Source of the DNA: Schistocerca nitens
Lineage: Eukaryota; Arthropoda; Insecta; Orthoptera; Acrididae
Assembly: GCF_023898315.1 (NCBI RefSeq)
Contig: NC_064625.1
Span: 102,782,269-102,846,268, forward strand
Reading direction: 5' to 3'
DNA length: 64,000 bases
Shown: in pieces, positions 38,383 through 49,043 of the stretch
Numbering within the stretch: the first letter of the stretch is position 1
Layout of the letters: every line of letters begins with the position of its first letter
The notes under the pieces: generated by a model
Database searches by the model: none
The model's input: the letters and a program-made list of their open reading frames with translations, nothing else
Told to the model about the DNA's origin: nothing
Translations under genes and position numbers: made by a program

Positions 38383-39535
38383 AGGATTGGAACACGGAAT
38401 TGTATCTATGCTTTATAGATCTAGAAAAGGCATATGACCGGGTTCCTAGGAGCAAGTTATTGTCTGTTCCACGAGATTATGGAATAGGAGGCAAACTTTT
38501 GCAAGCAATTGAAGGTCTTCACATAGATAGTTAGGCAGCAGTTAGAGTTGACGGTAAATTGAGTCCATGGTTCAGAGCAGTTTCAGGGGTAAGACAAGAC
38601 TGCAAACTGTCTCCACTGTTGTTCATATTATTTGTGGATCATAAGTTGAAAACAATAGACTAGCTGGGTGAGATATGTGAACACAAAATAAGCAGTCTCG
38701 CATATGCGGATGACTTGGTTGTGATGGCAAATTCAATTGGAAGTTTGCAAAGTAATATTTCAGAGTTAGATCAGAAATGTAAGGACTATGGTTTGAAGAT
38801 TGGCATCTCCAAAACGAAAGTAATGTCAGTGGGAAAGAGATATAAACGGATTGAGTGCCAAATAGGAAGAACAAAGTTAGAACAGGTAGAAGGTTTCAAG
38901 TACTTAGGACGCATATTCTCACAGGATGGCAATATAGTGAAAGAACTGGAAGCGAGGTGTAGCAAAGCTAATGCAATGAGTGCTCAGCTACGATCTACTC
39001 TCTTCTGCAAGAAGGAAGTCAGTACCAAGACTAAGTTATCTGTGCACCGTTCAATCTTTCGACCAACTTTGTTGTATGGGAGCGAAAGCTCTGTGGATTC
39101 AGGTTACCTTATCAATAAGGTTGAGGTTACGTATATAAAAGTAGCTAGGATGGTTGCAGGTACTAGTAGATGGGAACAATGGCAGGAGGGTGTCCACAAT
39201 GAGGAAATCAAAGAAAAACTGGGAATGAACTCTATAGATGTAGCAGTCAGGGCGAACAGGCTTAGATGGTGGGGTCATGTTACACGCATGGGAGAAGCAA
39301 GGTTACCCAAGAGACTCATGGGTTCAGCAGTAGAGGGTAGGAGGAGTCGGGGTAGACCAAGGAGAAGGTACCTGGATTCGGTTAAGAATGATTTTGAAGT
39401 AATAGGCGTAACATCAGAAGAGGCACCAATGTTAACTCTGAATAGGGGATCATGGAGGAATTTTATAAGGGGGATTATGCTCCAGACTGAACGCTGAAAG
39501 GCATAGTCATAAATGATGATGATGATGATGATGTG
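38383..39535 (+). mobile_element. LINE 3' half (RT to tail), (GAT)n tail
   Basis: RT motif A reads 'DLEKAYDRVPRSKLL' (about 38417), motif B 'VSGVRQDCKLSPLLFILFVD' and motif C 'AYADDLVVMANSIGSL' (38702 on). The C-terminal part is 'RWWGHVTRMGEARLPKRLMG' and 'GRRSRGRPRRRYLDSVKNDF'. The tail is GATGATGATG at about 39512-39533. It is a different family from the LINE at 31095. A stop early in the RT (TAG near 38533) and 5' truncation make it inactive. Confidence 0.85.
38715..39497 (+). pseudogene. LINE reverse-transcriptase C-terminal frame (260 codons)
   Basis: Open from just after the YADD motif through the thumb and connection region ('VEGFKYLGRIFSQDGNIVKE', 'LSVHRSIFRPTLLYGSESSV') to the basic C terminus. 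It is part of the element at 38383-39535. Because the true protein starts upstream of the visible breaks, this is a remnant, not a gene. Confidence 0.7.
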
Positions 39536-39599
39536 TTTACGTTTTAGGAAATCCCCTTTGGTTTTACACAGAAACAAAAATTCGTACGTATTTGCCTTG

Positions 39600-39962
39600 G
39601 CTGTTTTATAGGCAACAAGGCCAATAAAAGCTGAGAGTAAGCTGTGGGCAAGTAAGTGGCTAATACGAGGAAAGAAATTCGTGCACATTCTCTTACCGAA
39701 GGATCCGGGAGGCGATGATTTTCTTAATTATCTAAAAACGGATGAAACAAGCTTTTCGGAACTGCTGAGCATCATCAAAACGTTCTTAACGAAAAAGAAT
39801 GCAGTCATGAGAGGGGCTGTAAATTGGCAGGAGAAGCTGTTAGTTACTTTACGGTTTCCAGCCACTGGCAGAAGTTAAGAGGACCTGAAAATCAGTGCTG
39901 TTGTACCTCCACAATTAATGAAAATGATTCCTGATACTTGCAACGTAATCTACAGTTGCCGC
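39600..39962 (+). pseudogene. Harbinger-type transposase N-terminal fragment
   Basis: The frame at 39681-39878 reads 'GGDDFLNYLKTDETSFSELL', 'VNWQEKLLVTLRFPATGRS', a stop, then 'EDLKISAVVPPQLMKMIPDT'. The string 'LR(F/Y)(P/L)ATGRS.EDL' is the hallmark N-terminal region of Harbinger transposases (HARBI1-like). The DDE catalytic domain is absent; a SINE begins at 39963. Its last 45 bp recur next to a SINE head at 48667. Confidence 0.75.
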
Positions 39963-40057
39963 CACGCGGGGTAGCCTCGCGGTCTTAGGCATCTTGCCAC
40001 AGTTCGCGCTGCTCCCCCCCCCCCCCCCTCGGAGGTTCGAGTCCGCCCTCGGGCATT

Positions 40058-40109
<52 letters not shown>

Positions 40110-40204
40110 GCCCTTAGCGTAAGATAGTTTAAGTTAGATTAAGTAGTGTCTAAGCTTAGGAACCGATGATCTCAGCAGTTTGGTCCCACAGGAACTTACC
40201 ACAA
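39963..40204 (+). mobile_element. SINE with expanded (C)n and (GT)n
   Basis: The head 'ACGCGGGGTAGCCTCGCGGT', a C-run at 40014-40028 in place of the usual anticodon-arm region, Box B 'GGTTCGAGTCCGCCC', then a (GT)n expansion at about 40061-40108 in the TGTGTGTG stretch. The body is that of the 549-742 variant ('GTCTAAGCTTAGGAACCGAT'). The 5' edge abuts Harbinger sequence. Confidence 0.85.
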
Positions 40205-40613
40205 ATTTACGAAATGTAAAAATTCACAGTTGTCTGAGGAAATACGTCGTAGGAAAGCAAAATAGATAAAACAAAAGCTGTTCATGAAAACTTTATTAAT
40301 TTGTTTTTGTATGTACCATAAAAGATGGCTCTGTAAATTTAAGAAACTCATTTCAAATGAGAAGAAGAAAGACTACAAATGATGGTGCTCATCATCTAGT
40401 AAGTCCAACAGAGCCTGTTAGAGCTGGAAAAAAAAAATACCCACGTTTTGCTCTTCACAGCAGAACGCTTGGATATAGGTTGGACTTTTGTTTTAAAACT
40501 TGTAACAGTGAAGCAAGTAAGCTTTGTGAATGAACGTCTATTGCTTTCGTATATTTCGGTTTTTAAGATTTAATTCCAATACATATCGGAAATGGAAATA
40601 CTAAAAACCGAAC
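40205..40613. other. Unassigned sequence between SINEs
   Basis: AT-rich and without recognisable coding motifs. It may include more of the interrupted Harbinger element, but I could not identify it. Confidence 0.3.
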
Positions 40614-41230
40614 AGGGCGAGGTGATGCAGTCGTTAGCACACTGGACTCTCTTTCGGCAGGACGGAGGTTCAAACCCGCGTCCGGCCATCCTGGTTTAGG
40701 TTTTCTGTGCTTTCCCTAAATCATTTCAGGCATATGCCGGGGCTGGCCGGAGTGGCCGAGCGGTTCTAGGCGCTTCAGTCTGGAACCGCGAGACCGCTAC
40801 GGTCGCATGTTCGAATCCTGCCTCGGGCATGGATGTGTGTGATGTCCTTAGGTTAGTTAGGTTTAAGTAGTTCTAAGTTCTAGAGGACTGCTGACTTCCG
40901 ATGTTAAGTCCCATAGTGCTTAGAGCCATTTGAACCATTTTGAACTGTCAACTGCCGATAACAATTAGATGTCTGTGGACTGGGAGTAGAATGTGCTGCA
41001 CAGACATTCTGTCTCTGTTGATCCTTGTTTGTTCGTGATGATCAGTGATCTAGGTCACCTTTCATCGAGTTGCATTGCAGCCGGAGGTTGAATCTGTGAA
41101 AATCAAATTTGAACGATATGCCGGGATGGTTCGTGTGAAAGGGCACAGCCAACTTCCTCCCCCATGCTTAACTAATCCGATGGGACCGATCACGTGACTG
41201 GGTTGGTCTCATACCGCAAATCAACCAACC
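40614..41230 (+). mobile_element. Second-family SINE interrupted by a younger insertion
   Basis: The left part (40614-40741) has head 'GGCGAGGTGATGCAGTCGTT' and Box B 'GGTTCAAACCCGCG'. The right part (41116-41230) has 'ATGCCGGGATGGTTCGTG', 'GGGCACAGCCAACTTCC' and a 3' end like the copy at 9055. The two parts are adjacent in that copy, so 40742-41115 is an insertion, with ATATGCCGGG duplicated at 40732-40741 and 41116-41125. Confidence 0.88.
40742..41115 (+). mobile_element. SINE plus about 175 bp of carried 3' flank (possible transduction)
   Basis: 40742-40941 is a common SINE with a good Box A ('GTGGCCGAGCGG') and tail 'AGAGCCATTTGAACCATTTT'. It is followed by 40942-41115, which is not SINE sequence, and only then by the second target duplication (ATATGCCGGG at 41116-41125). 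The 175-bp segment therefore arrived together with the SINE, as expected from transcription past the SINE end. A second, later insertion of that segment is possible, but no duplication marks the SINE/segment joint. Confidence 0.7.
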
Positions 41231-41756
41231 GAAAGCCAAAATACACAAGGTCGACAGACTTTCATTCAAGAGCATCTTTTACTCTATTTGCCACATAAAG
41301 CATTATGGATCCGTTACAGAAAGTGAAACAGGTGCTTAATTTGTTAGATGTATGTTGTTTTCGCTCGACATGTTACACAAACTTCTTCAGTCTTTGAATT
41401 TCTTCGGAAACTCTGTTGATATTTCGCCCGCACTTAATGGTAAAAGACGGATTTTTGTCGGGCTATTGGCACGGTATCACTACACACGGCGCAGTTTGTT
41501 GGATGAAAGTGTATAGTGGCCATGGGGGAGGGGAGCGAGGGGGGGGGGGGACGATTGTCTGTCGTGTGGTCCTACCCACCCATTCAGTCGGTCTTTGCCT
41601 TGTACTACTCTAACCACTCGTTTTCAATGTAGTTACGCCTCACAACGTTATTTTACACCCCTCGATTAACTGGAAGATGCCCCAGATGGCAGAAATGAGT
41701 CACTGCCAATAGACAGATAACATAATTTGCAACCAGGAATGTCTTATTTCAATAGA
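41231..41756. other. Unassigned spacer
   Basis: It contains a G homopolymer run (about 41540) and short open frames only. No element ends could be recognised. Confidence 0.3.
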
Positions 41757-42563
41757 CCCCCCGGGTTAGCCGAGAGCGCTAATCCGCTGCTTTCTGGACT
41801 CGGGTAGGCGTGGCGGCCCCAGATCGAATCCGCCTGACGGCTTACCGACGTTGGCCGGTGTAGCGGCCAGCCTGGATGTGGTTTTTAGGCGGTTTTCCAC
41901 ATCCCACTACCCCCCAGGGGGTCCACAACTCTTTTGTGGATACGTGCGTGGCGAGCACGGGGCCCCGAGCCATTGCAGCCTTCTTTCTCTCCCGGGCTGC
42001 ATTTCCTTTCCCTTCTTTCCCCTCCATGCTCCTTTCCCCTCGCCATCTCCTCTCCCATTATTTGTGTCCTTGCTTATGTTGGCCCCGCTATCCTCCTGGT
42101 TCTGTTGGTTTTACACTTCGGCTTTGTTGCGTAATCGTCTCCTCCTTTTGGCATTCCTTGGTCCCCCTCTGGGGTTTGACCTCCATTCCAAAATTTCTCC
42201 TCCGTAGTGTGAGCCATTTGGGGAAGAGCACCTTACCTAGGGTCTCCGACGTGCGCCCTCCTAGTACATTCCACCTTTTCTTTCACGTCGTTGTTTGATG
42301 CTAGGGTGCATAGCCAGCACGGTAGCCAGCCCGTGTGGTGGGGTCGCTATGTACCCTTTTGGTTGAGCCCCCTGAACACACAGGGATCACACTTCTGATA
42401 CATGAGCTGTGACCTCCTCATGCATGCCTTGGAGTGGTTGCTCGTCATCCTGGAGCATCGGAACTCCCGGCAATGGCCGCCGTGCCAGACGGCCCTTGCT
42501 GTGGCTGGCTGGCGCCCGTGAGGAGAGCCCCTGATCGGAGTGGGTGGTATCAGGGCGGACGCT

Positions 42564-43892
42564 ATGCAGATGAAACGCATAAGGGTCCAAAACTCTGGCC
42601 GTTCTGCGGCCGTCTCTCTGCGTGGTACTGATTCCTCAAGTGCTGCTTCTCTTGCCCCTTCGGCCTTCCCTTCCATGGCTACCCCCTGGGAAGAGGGTCA
42701 GGCCCGTCGTCTAGGGGCAAAACCTTTCCCCCGTTATCTAGTTTGCACCAGGACTCATGGGGATACTTTCACCAGTGTCAAACCTTTATTCTTTGTGGAA
42801 CACATTGAAGACAAGTTCGGCGAAGTGGACTCCCTGAGCAAGATGCGGTCGGGTTCGTTGCTGATAAAAACCGCTTCAGCTGCCCAATCTGCGGCCCTTC
42901 GTGCCTGTACCCATCTTGGCACAATTCCTGTGTCTATTACCCCTCACCAGTCTCTAAATATGGTACAAGGTGTGATTTTTCACAGGGACCTCATCCTTCA
43001 AACTGATGAGGAACTTCGGGACAATCTCGGACGGCGGGGTGTTCATTTCGTTCGGCGTGTTCAGAAGGGTCCTAAAGATAATCGTATTGATACTGGTGCC
43101 TTTATCCTGGCCTTTGAAGGGGATACCCTTCCTGAGAAAGTTAAGATTATGGTCTATCGCTGTGATGTGAAGCCGTACATCCCACCTCCTATGCGGTGTT
43201 TTAAGTGCTTGCGTTTTGGCCACATGTCTTCTCGCTGTTCCCAGGACCCTCTCTGTGTTCCCCCTCCTGTATGTGTAAATTGTCATGGTAGTCATTCTCC
43301 ACGTTCACCAGATTGCCCAGTCTATAAGAAAGAAAAAAAGATACAGGAGTATATGTCCCTCGATCGTTTAAGTTACACAGAGGCCTGTAAGAAATATGCA
43401 CGACTGCACCCTGTGTCCATGACATCTAGTTATGCCTTGGTTACATCTTCACCCCTTCCTCCCCCTTCCTTACCCCCATCCCGGACCCCAATCCTCCCCC
43501 CCCCTCCCCTGCAGCTCCCACACCTTCTTCTCTGGGCGCTGCTCCCCCTCCCCAGCCGGAGAAGTGTCCCACTCCTTCGGCGTCTGCCGGTCAAGGGCGC
43601 CTCTCCCGGGATGCCCCTTCCCGGCACCTTCCAGGTCAAAGGTCTGCTGCCGCGCGGCGCCCGCGAGAGCCGCGGTCTGTCGGCCCCCAGGTCGCCCAGT
43701 CTCTTTCTGTTCCTGATCTTGCTGCAGCTGGCTCCTTTATGCCACACAGCCCTCCTCGATCTCAGCCTGAAAAGAAGAAGAAACATAAGTCCCGGGACAA
43801 AGAGCCTCTGGTGTCACCGGAGGTCCCTTCCCCGACTTCACAACCGGATTCTGACCTGTCATTCATGGATGTCGCCCCCTCCTTGTCGGTGA
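42564..43892 (+). CDS. LINE ORF1 protein with zinc knuckles (about 442 aa)
   Basis: This is an RNA-binding coat protein of the LINE particle. The start is placed at the first ATG of the open stretch ('MQMKRIRVQNSG'). The middle has the RRM-like region 'VSITPHQSLNMVQGVIFHRD' and 'GVHFVRRVQKGPKDNRIDTG', then knuckles 'CFKCLRFGHMSSRC' (about residue 212) and 'CVNCHGSHSPRSPDC' (about 237), with a third degenerate one. After 'DRLSYTEACKKYARLHP' the tail is proline-, serine- and arginine-rich. The tail is probably frame-shifted, because its composition changes abruptly around 43480. ORF2 starts 20 bp after the stop. Confidence 0.8.
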   Translation: MQMKRIRVQNSGRSAAVSLRGTDSSSAASLAPSAFPSMATPWEEGQARRLGAKPFPRYLVCTRTHGDTFTSVKPLFFVEHIEDKFGEVDSLSKMRSGSLLIKTASAAQSAALRACTHLGTIPVSITPHQSLNMVQGVIFHRDLILQTDEELRDNLGRRGVHFVRRVQKGPKDNRIDTGAFILAFEGDTLPEKVKIMVYRCDVKPYIPPPMRCFKCLRFGHMSSRCSQDPLCVPPPVCVNCHGSHSPRSPDCPVYKKEKKIQEYMSLDRLSYTEACKKYARLHPVSMTSSYALVTSSPLPPPSLPPSRTPILPPPPLQLPHLLLWALLPLPSRRSVPLLRRLPVKGASPGMPLPGTFQVKGLLPRGARESRGLSAPRSPSLFLFLILLQLAPLCHTALLDLSLKRRRNISPGTKSLWCHRRSLPRLHNRILTCHSWMSPPPCR

Positions 43893-43911
43893 CAGGTGGG
43901 GACCCGGCGGT

Positions 43912-46900
43912 ATGACTGGGTTTAGCGTGTTCAGCCCTCATTTAAACCATCGTTCTGTGGTTCTCCAATGGAATTGTAATGGCTACTATCGTCACCTTCC
44001 GGAATTGAAATCCCTTCTTTCGTCCTACTCTGCAGCTTGTGTGGCTCTCCAGGAATCTCATTTTACTGATGCTCACTCACCGACCCTCCGTGGGTTCCGT
44101 GTTTTCTGTCGAAATCGGGTCGGACCCTTGCGGGCTTCTGGTGGCGTTTGTACGTTGGTCCGTACAGACATTGCTAGCACGTGGATTCCTCTCCAAACTA
44201 CATCTACATTTACATCTACATTCATACTCCGCAAGCCACCCAACGGTGTGTGGCGGAGAGCACTTTACGTGCCACTGTCATTACCTCCCTTTCCTGTTCC
44301 AGTCGCGTATGGTTCGCGGGAAGAACGACTGTCTGAAAGCCTCCGTGCGCGCTCTAATCTCTCTAATTTTACATTCGTGATCTCCTCGGGAGGTATAAGT
44401 AGGGGGAAGCAATATACTCGATACCTCATCCAGAAACGCATTGGAAGCGGTTGCTGTTAGGGTCCACTTAGACTCTGCAGTCACGGTTTGCAATCTTTAT
44501 CTCCCTCCTGACAGGACTCTTACACCTGCTGCCTTAACCACCCTTCTTCAGCAACTTCCTCCTCCCTTCCTCCTCCCTTCCTCCTCCTTGGGGATTTTAA
44601 TGCTCATCATCCTTTGTGGGGCAGTGCCTTTCCATCTAGACGAGGTCTTCTTATAGAACAATTTATTGCAGACCACGACCTGTGCCTTCTTAATGATGGC
44701 TCCCCTACTCATTTCAGTGCCAGTCATGGTACCTTTTCTGCCATTGATCTTTCTCTTTCTTCTCCCTCTCTCCTCCCTTCATTACACTGGTCGCCACACG
44801 ACGACCTTTGTGATAGTGACCATTTCCCGTTGATTATCACGCTCCCTTCCCGCTCCCCGATGGACAGGTTACCTCGTTGGTCTTTCCACCGCGCCGTTTG
44901 GCCTCTATACACTGCACAGGTCGAGTTTTCTCCCTCTTTGTCGGGTTGTATTGATGACGTCCTCCGTGACGTGTCTGACGCGATTGTTCGCGCTGCTAAC
45001 CTTGCTGTCCCGCGCTCATCTGGACCATTTCGTCGCCGGCAAGTCCCGTGGTGGAGTACGGATATTGCCATTGCCATCCGCGATCGCCGTCGAGCTTTGC
45101 AACACCTTCAGAGGCACCCATCCGTAGCCAGCCTTACTACTTTTAAACGCCTTCGCGCTAAAGCCCGTTATTTAATCAAACAGAGCAAGCGGATATGTTG
45201 GGAACGATTCGTTTCTTCCCTTGGTTCCACTGTCCCTCTGTCACGGGTATGGGCTACACTTCGTTCTCTCCAAGGTTGCCATCGGCAGTCCACCCTACCA
45301 GGCCTTCACCTCCCAGATGGCATTTGTACGGACCCATTAGTTATCGCCGAACATCTTGCGACCCATTTTGCAGTGGCATCGGCGTCAGCCTCCTATCCCG
45401 CTGCTTTCCTTCATCACAAACAGCAGGCTGAAGCTCTCACCTTATGTTTCACCACTTGTGAGTCAGAATCTTATAACGAACCTTTTACTGAATGGGAATT
45501 TCTTTCTGCTCTATCTTCTTCTCATGATACGGCCCCTGGCCCAGATTCCATTCATAACCAACTGCTTCAACATCTCAGTGCTCCACAACGGCAACATCTT
45601 CTTCGGGTGTTGAACCGTATCTGGCTCCAGGGTGACTTCCCTTCTCAGTGGAGGGATAGCATTGTGGTTCCTGTCCTTAAGCCTGGTAAGAACCCCCTAT
45701 CTGTTGACAGCTATCGGCCAATTAGTTTGACCAATGTTGTTTGTAAGTTACTTGAACGGATGGTAGCCCGTCGGCTCACTTGGGTCCTCGAATCTCGGGA
45801 TCTATTGTCCCCTTACCAGTGTGGCTTTCGAGAGGGACGATCTCCAATCGATCATTTACTTCGCTTGGAATCCGCAGTTCGGCAGGCTTTTTCCCAGCGC
45901 CGCCATTTGGTTGCAGTGTTTTTTGACCTTCGCAAGGCCTATGACACGGCCTGGCGCCATCACATCTTACTAACCCTTCATCAGTGGGGTCTTCGGGGCC
46001 CACTCCCGATTTTTATCCGCCAGTTCCTGATCCATCTGTCATTCAGAGTTCGAGTTGGTACTGCTTTTAGTTCTCCACGGACCCAGGAGACGGGCATCCC
46101 ACAGGGTTCTGTCTTGAGTGTCCTTCTTTTCCTCATTGCTATCGATGGACTTGTGGCCTCTGTCGGTCCCTTGGTCGCCCCTGCCCTGTATGTGGATGAT
46201 TTCTGCATTTGGTTTAGTTCCTCCTCGATGGCATCTGCAGAACGGCAGCTCCAGGTGGCTATACGGCGTGCCTCTGCATGGACCCTCTCACACGGGTTTC
46301 AATTCTCTCCTTTAAAATCGCGGGTGGTCCACTTCTGTCGCCGTACTACGGTCCACCCTGATCCAGAGCTCTATCTCGCTGCACAACAATTGCCTGTGGT
46401 TTCACAGTTTCGTTTCCTGGGTCTTCTTTTCGACAACAAACTCACTTGGCTGCCCCATATCAGACTCCTGAAGGTAGGATGTTTCCGTAAACTCAATGTC
46501 CTTCGCTTCCTTGCCCACTCCTCTTGGGGTGCGGACCGTTCCCTCCTCCTCCGTCTTTATCGTGCTCTAGTTCTGTCTCGTTTGGACTATGGTTGTCCAG
46601 TTTATGGTTCAGCTGCTCCTTCCACACTGCACGTGCTGGATCCAGTCCACCATCGTGGTATCCGTTTGGCCACCGGTGCCTTCCCTACTAGCCCTGTTGA
46701 TAGTCTCCTGGTTGAAGCTGGGATCCCACCCCTTTCTGTTCGGCGGTCCCAGCTTCTGGTGTCTTATGCCCTCACTATCCGTTCTTCTCCCACTCATCCT
46801 TCCTATTCTATCCTGTTCCCAGACCATGGACGTCGCCCACCCGACTCCCGCCCTCGGGCGGGTTTACCGGTTGGGCTGCGCCTTGCGTCTCTTTACCGTG

Positions 46901-47874
46901 ATTTTCAGCTTCCTTCTTTGTCCTGTCTTCCTCGCTCCCTCCCCTCCACCCCTCCTTGGTTAGTTCCTCGGCCTCGAATTCGGATGGATCTCCGCCGCGG
47001 TCCGAAAGATTCCATCCCCCCGGTGGTGTTCCTTTTTCCGCCAAATTTTATGGGAGTTTCGGGATGCTGTTGTTTTTTACACTGATGGCTCTAAATCTGC
47101 TGATCATGTTGGGTATGCCTTCACGTCCTCTGTTGGAACGGAAAATCATCTGCTGCCACCTACATGTGGGGTGTTTACTGCGGAATTGATGGCAATTTCC
47201 CGGCCCTTACCTTTATTAAACAATCCCAACACAACCGCGTTTTGTTATGTACGGACTCGATGAGTGGCCTTCTTGCTATTGACCGGTGTTTTTCACGCCA
47301 TCCCTTGGTCTCTGCCATCCATGACCATCTCGCTGATATTCACTGTGCTGCTTGTTCCATTGACTTCCTATGGGTCCCTGGCCATGTGGGTATCCCGGGA
47401 AATGAGCTCGCTGATCGTTTGGCTGGGGGAGCAGTTACTTACCCCCCGTTTTCTGTAACCCCTCCTGCAGCGGATTTACGGCATCACATCAAATACTACT
47501 TCGCACAGTCATGGACCAATTCTTGGGAGGCTACTCCACTGTCTAATAAACTTCGTGCAATTAAGGTGACATCAGGCCCATGGCGTTCTTCCTTTCGCCT
47601 CTCGCGAAAGGACTCGACCACACTGTGTCGTCTCCGCATTGGCCATACCAGGCTGACCCATGGTTTTCTTTTGCGTGATGAGCCACCCCCGTTATGTGGC
47701 TGTGGAGCCTTCCAGTCAGTGGCCCACATTTTGGTTGAATGCCCCCTTCTTTTGGCCCTGCGTGCTAAGTACCGACTCCCCCACACTTTACCTTTGATGT
47801 TGGCTGACGATTCCCGGATGGTCTCTCTGGTTCTCGGTTTCCTCCGGGAGAGTGGTTTTTATTCTCAGTTTTAA
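43912..47874 (+). pseudogene. LINE ORF2: endonuclease, reverse transcriptase, RNase H (broken)
   Basis: The endonuclease starts 'VVLQWNCNGYYRHLPELKSL' and 'ACVALQESHFTDAHSPTLRG', is interrupted by an insertion at 44197, and resumes with 'GDFNAHHPLWGSAFPSRRGL' in a shifted frame and 'SDHFPLIITLPSR'. The RT occupies 44614-47085: 'SVDSYRPISLTNVVCKLLER', 'QCGFREGRSPIDHLLRLESA', 'AVFFDLRKAYDTAWRHHILL' (motif A), 'TGIPQGSVLSVLLFLIAIDG' (motif B) and 'ALYVDDFCIWF' (motif C). RNase H follows: YTDGS near 47083, ELMAI near 47185, 'LLCTDSMSGLLAIDRCF' and 'WVPGHVGIPGNELADRLAG' (47164-47874), giving all four acidic positions but in more than one frame. A cysteine-rich C terminus ('CGCGAFQSVAHILVECPLL') ends it. 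The RT core is intact; the full protein is not. Confidence 0.88.
44197..44440 (-). mobile_element. Antisense LINE 3' end inserted in the ORF2 endonuclease
   Basis: It begins with '(C)TACATCTACATTTACATC', the reverse of the TGTAGA tail, and continues with the reverse complement of the LINE 3' region at 32925-33155 ('CGCAAGCCACCCAACGGTGT', 'CCTCCCGAGGAGATCACGAA' on the minus strand). Removing it rejoins endonuclease coding sequence ('WIPLQT' to 'LEAVAVRVHLDS'). Confidence 0.9.
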
Positions 47875-48320
47875 GGTTTTTAATCTCTCTGGTGTTGGGG
47901 CAGGGCGGTGAGTGTTTGGGTGTCTCCCACTGTAGGCAGTGTTCAGAGATTCCCGATTCACCTCCCTGACCGGAATCCTCTTTTCTTCCCCTTTTACTCT
48001 TTTTTAACCCTTTTTTTTAAGGCTTGGTTAGTCTTTCTATTCCCATACGTACTTTCTGCATTATAGCACTTGTACCTTTTAAGTCACAGGGGGTCTTGCC
48101 AATGCTGCTTCAGCATAGTGTTGGGTTCGTTCTCTTGCCGACTTCCCTCATTTGTTTTTTACCAATGACAACGTGACTGCCCCTTCTACGTTTTTTCCTT
48201 TTTCCGTTTTATTGTTCTGACTTTTCTGAGATGTCCCGTTAGCAGAATGGAGTATATTTGAAACAAGGGACTGATGACCTTGCTGTTTGGTCCCTTAAAC
48301 CTCAAACAACCAACCAACCA

Positions 48321-48568
48321 CATCCCACTAGGTGAATACCGGGCTGATCCCTACGTTCCATCTGAGTTACATGACTCGCAGGCGTCAGAACACGTCCGCA
48401 CTATTCCATGGATTACACTAGATGCAGACAGCTAGGGTATACTACTTACGTCCCAGGGGGTATGGGGTGGCGGCAGGATGGGCATCCGGCCACCCCTTAA
48501 AATTAACCTTGCCAAATTCGTTCCTAACCATGCCGACCATGCGAAACCGCTGGATAAGGCACCACTGA

Positions 48569-48600
<32 letters not shown>

Positions 48601-49043
48601 AGCTGTCTTGTTTCAAGACATGAACAAATCCTTGACTGTGTATAGATCGATCGCAGTTTTTTGAATATCAAAATGATTCCTGATACCTGCAACGTGATTT
48701 AAGGTTGCCGCCGCGCGGGGTAGCCGCACGGTCTTACGCATCTTAACACGGTTCGTGCGGCTGCCCCCCGTCGGAAGTTCTACGATCACAAGGGTAAGAC
48801 CCCACACGCGCCCAACCGATTGGGCTGATATTTGGCAGGTTGTTTGTGTACAGCCTGCAATGACACGCTATTTCAGCTCAGTACGTCCATGTTTTTGACA
48901 ATCCACCCCTTAGGTTCATGATGCCCGATAGACTTAAAACTGACGGAGTCTAAAGACAGTTAAATCATCATTTTTCATCATCTTACATCTGCAATGCTTC
49001 TCCTATAAATCGAGGAAAGAAACTTCTACAACTGCCACATTAC
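48321..49043. repeat. Spacer with AAAG microsatellite and a Harbinger/SINE joint copy
   Basis: An AAAG run lies at about 48567-48601. 48667-48785 repeats the joint seen at 39923-40020: 'AAAATGATTCCTGATACCTG' (Harbinger fragment) running into 'GCCGCGCGGGGTAGCCGCAC' (SINE head), cut off after 'CCCCCCGTCGGAAGTTC'. The remainder (48790-49040) is unassigned. Confidence 0.6.

Larger units (their letters stand above)
41757..48320 (+). mobile_element. Nearly full-length RNase H-bearing LINE (I/R1-like group)
   Basis: The order is a long 5' UTR whose start is tRNA-like ('GTTAGCCGAGAGCGCTAATC'), ORF1 with zinc knuckles (42564-43892), ORF2 with endonuclease, RT and RNase H (43912-47874), and a 3' UTR ending 'GGGACTGATGACCTTGCTGT', 'TTGGTCCCTTAAACC', then (AACC)n at 48307-48318. 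ORF2 carries an antisense LINE insertion (44197-44440), a frameshift in a CTCCTTCC repeat near 44580, and frameshifts near 47085-47165. RNase H points to an I-like or related clade. A second 5' region of the same type lies at 56751-59048. Confidence 0.9.

Noticed and set aside
44614-47085. RT frame starting with 'MWGSAFPSRRG' as a separate gene
   Set aside because: The first codon is TTG in mid-endonuclease; the frame is the continuation of ORF2 after a frameshift.
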